Assembly: GCA_027382625.1 (NCBI GenBank)
Contig: JAJKFJ010022559.1
Coordinates: 1 to 64,000, forward strand
Direction of reading: 5' to 3'
From: Tetmemena sp. SeJ-2015
Taxonomy: Eukaryota; Ciliophora; Spirotrichea; Sporadotrichida; Oxytrichidae
Length of the DNA stretch: 64,000 bases
The position numbers and the translations under genes are program-made. Positions 62,201 to 64,000 of this stretch are shown here, one piece after another; position 1 is the first letter of the stretch; each line of letters begins with the position of its first letter. The notes beneath the pieces were generated by a model, which was given only the letters and a program-made list of their open reading frames with translations, made no database searches and was not told where the DNA came from.

Positions 62201-63580
62201 TACTTCAACTATTATACAAATAGCAGCAACTACAAAATGCTTAAACAAGAGAAGGCAACAGTGAGAGTCTTGACAAGATTTACATACCACCTCTCCCCTC
62301 CATTAAAAATTAAACACATTAACTAATAAACTGTCATTTAATATATATAATGTATTTAAGTTTGATATCTTCTAGATCAGTTTCCTACAACTCACGATTG
62401 TTTATTAAATTCTGAAGTATAATGTCCACTTTTTCACCGAGTCTCAGAGTGATCTCGTTAACGAGGTTGCCAACAAAATCTACTTTTATCAAAATATTAA
62501 TAATACTTCAGAGCTTTCAGAGCAGATGAGGATGGCGAGCCTGCAGCTCCTTTCGCTTTCACTGGCGCTACTCTCTATACTTATGACCCTCTTCTACCAG
62601 CTGTCCCTCATAATAAATTAAATAGTCCCAGTTGAAGTACTCCAGAAAAACGTTTCAACTTCTTTCGGAGGATTCGGAGTCCTTGATGAGATAATCGTAA
62701 ACAAGAACCACACCATGTATTTGGAGCTATACTTTGAAGACTGGGAACCAATCTACGGCTCTTATGAGACTGTCGAAGAACACTTCTACCCTACTCTTGA
62801 GCGAGTTGTCCTTGAAAATGGCACCATTAGATTCCTTTTTATATTATTTTCCCAGTTATTGTTGAGGGTATTCAGACCCAATACTCTAATATTTTCAGCT
62901 ATGTATATGAAAACTCTCCTGATAATACTTTTATAAGTTTTAATATGATGGCTTCCCATTCACTTGTATAATAATTAGTAGCTAAATTAAATTTTCTTTA
63001 AATATTAAATTTGATTCTTTGCTCTGGCCAACTACGAATATGAGTTCATCGATTTATTTTATTCGTTGATGATCTCTTCACTGGTGTTGATCCCTAGAAT
63101 TTATTAAATTATTAAAGAACTCTTACACATTCGGCTATGCTGATTCAAATTTACAATTATTTTAACATTTTTAAGATAACTTCTTCTACGTTAAGCTCAA
63201 CTCACTTTAAAATTCACATTAAAATATTAAAAACGAAAAATATTATAAATAAATGAGAATAAGATGCTAAATTCATTTAAATATTAGTCTCGTCATAATG
63301 GTGGTATTCAAAATAAGTTAAAATAAATCAATAGAACTTTGAATGAGGATTTATTAAATATGTAATTTTAAATTATAATAATAATAACAATTAAGGGATT
63401 AAAGGGGCCCCCGGCATAAATAAGATAGGTCTCGACATCAATGATATTGCTGCGACGCACTTATCTGACGCCTCCAAACCTACCAGTCGAATAGATATAT
63501 TGAACACGAGCACCCTCGCCAACAAACACTCTGAACAGAAGCCCCCAGCTTCTGTGTACCTTCTAAAATAAACCTAAATT
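59205..63580 (+). CDS. IES-interrupted gene for a secreted/membrane protein with an MG2-like domain
   Basis: Coding islands in order: 59205-59560, signal-peptide-like LSLLVAAYAVTASNSAYA and EGHITTDKIIYRQNDTVFID; ~59575-59615, IDSDGTSVKI; ~59685-59722, NTAGPAYGLTYM; 59735-59940, FKIPTD, RLDLDAGNYLIVAEGTN and a Thr/Pro linker; 61620-61860, TSVFTVTVTSAGTTLSDQKD and IGDTFDVVQIEDTFQ; 62366-62990, a hydrophobic stretch LQLLSLSLALLSILMTLFYQ and DWEPIYGSYETVEEH; ~63110-63220, YTFGYADSNLQLFQHFQDNF; 63400-63560, NKIGLDINDIAATHLSDASK. The Y-R-x-x-D-T-V-x-x-x-L...AGNYL pattern resembles macroglobulin MG2 domains. A start codon is not in the first island. One base is missing near 62835. IES borders were not resolved. 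Confidence 0.6.
60900..61215 (-). CDS. Unrecognised coding-like patch inside the MG2-like gene's span
   Basis: A GC-rich island in an otherwise AT-rich interval, opposite strand to the surrounding gene. From ATG 61101: MSVLFFRDQMQCPQGPVGVS, then WLKRYKLLGSLEARGEKQSD with TAG as Gln. Upstream, another frame gives PPYERSESQEQSKLSILKVF. Texture resembles segments A and B at 31.5-32.5 kb. Could be a fragment of a mobile element. Confidence 0.35.
61931..62110 (+). pseudogene. Ubiquitin-like segment, copy 3
   Basis: From ATG 61931: MWNLTALTITTTQTTL, then SYTIENFKAKIQDKES, which matches ubiquitin TIENVKAKIQDKEG at the same distance from the initiator Met, then QLNQLTLVSSGKL aligned without gaps to ubiquitin residues 39-50. 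TGA at 62108 ends it at about residue 59, before the C-terminal half. Two Gln are TAA/TAG. It is closer to ubiquitin in the helix than copies 1 and 2. Possibly one MDS of a ubiquitin-like gene, or a broken copy. Confidence 0.5.
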
Positions 63581-63589
63581 GATAAAAAA

Positions 63590-63900
63590 CAATCGAGTAG
63601 CATGGGTCCGAGAGTAAGATGCTGTCCAGCTGCATGACTGAGTGTTTACCCATATATCAGATCCCTCAATGCCTAATAGTATTAGGAGGGTGAGTGGGAA
63701 CAACTCACTCTTTGATTATCTCTCCAGTGAGCAGCTGAACCACCTTCCCCAGGGCTTCGGTTGCCATTATCCCTTGCCTCTTTTAAGCACTCACCCACCA
63801 GCCAATGGATTACCAAACCAGAGAGCCTTCAGGGAAAGGGCGACCTGTGCCTAGTGCAGGTCGGATACGTCTTGAATTTTAAATTTCTAATTTAATACTT
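63590..63900 (+). repeat. SINE-like dispersed repeat, copy 4
   Basis: Shares ATGGATTACCAAACCAGAGAGCC and the ending TTTAAATTTCTAATTTAATA with copies near 33.6, 48.6 and 8.9 kb. Contains a 70-codon frame not conserved elsewhere. Confidence 0.5.
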
Positions 63901-64000
63901 AATTTTAAATTTATTTTTAATATAATTAACATACAAAATAGATAATAAAAATTGAAAATATTTAATACCAGAACTTCATAATATGTATAACCAATTATTA

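Noticed and set aside
59205..63580. Assigning the 59-63 kb gene to the same protein as the 34-58 kb gene
   Set aside because: Opposite strand, its own signal peptide, and different motifs.
1..64000. Telomere or nanochromosome ends
   Set aside because: No C4A4/G4T4 or related telomeric repeat run was seen anywhere.

Overview
The window reads as a chimeric long-read contig with three parts. Bases 1-1231 are bacterial, of Flavobacteriia/Bacteroidetes type: a universal stress protein, tRNA-Gln and the N-terminus of a DUF2723 membrane protein that breaks off mid-frame. Bases ~1235-5200 are a degenerate tandem satellite of ~420-480 bp period with many single-base indels between copies, followed by ~3 kb of low-quality sequence. 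From ~8 kb to the end the DNA is AT-rich and looks like the germline (micronuclear) genome of a ciliate. TAA and TAG read as glutamine in every recognisable gene, only TGA ends frames, introns are short GT-AG, and genes are cut by AT-rich internal eliminated sequences (IESs) flanked by short direct repeats (pointers). This fits a hypotrich-like spirotrich; the species is unknown.

8-34 kb is a mobile-element and repeat landscape. It holds a MITE family, two long near-perfect palindromes (arms 389 bp and 1455 bp), a 1.77 kb element with ~145 bp terminal inverted repeats, a decayed DD34E Tc1/mariner-type transposase preceded by a short-repeat array, a spliced convergent gene, an SF2 (DEAH) helicase remnant, a divergent ubiquitin-like gene with a 63-nt intron, and a small element with perfect 61-bp inverted repeats.

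34.3-58.2 kb, minus strand, is the main result. I read it as one very large conserved protist-type gene broken into about 26 macronuclear-destined segments (MDSs), kept in order and unscrambled, with roughly 6-6.5 kb of coding sequence in 23.9 kb of DNA. Twelve IESs could be delimited exactly by eye: 17, 37, 38, 107, 119, 246, 281, 704, 713, 766, 2151 and 2720 bp. Their pointers are 3-11 bp, and each excision restores the reading frame. The larger IESs carry other things: a second ubiquitin-like gene with an intron at the homologous position, a protein-kinase catalytic-loop fragment, and copies of the MITE and SINE-like families.

59.2-63.6 kb, plus strand, is a second IES-interrupted gene for a secreted or membrane protein whose N-terminus resembles a macroglobulin MG2 domain. 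A third ubiquitin-like segment lies inside its span. Family identities come from motif recognition only; no database search was possible.
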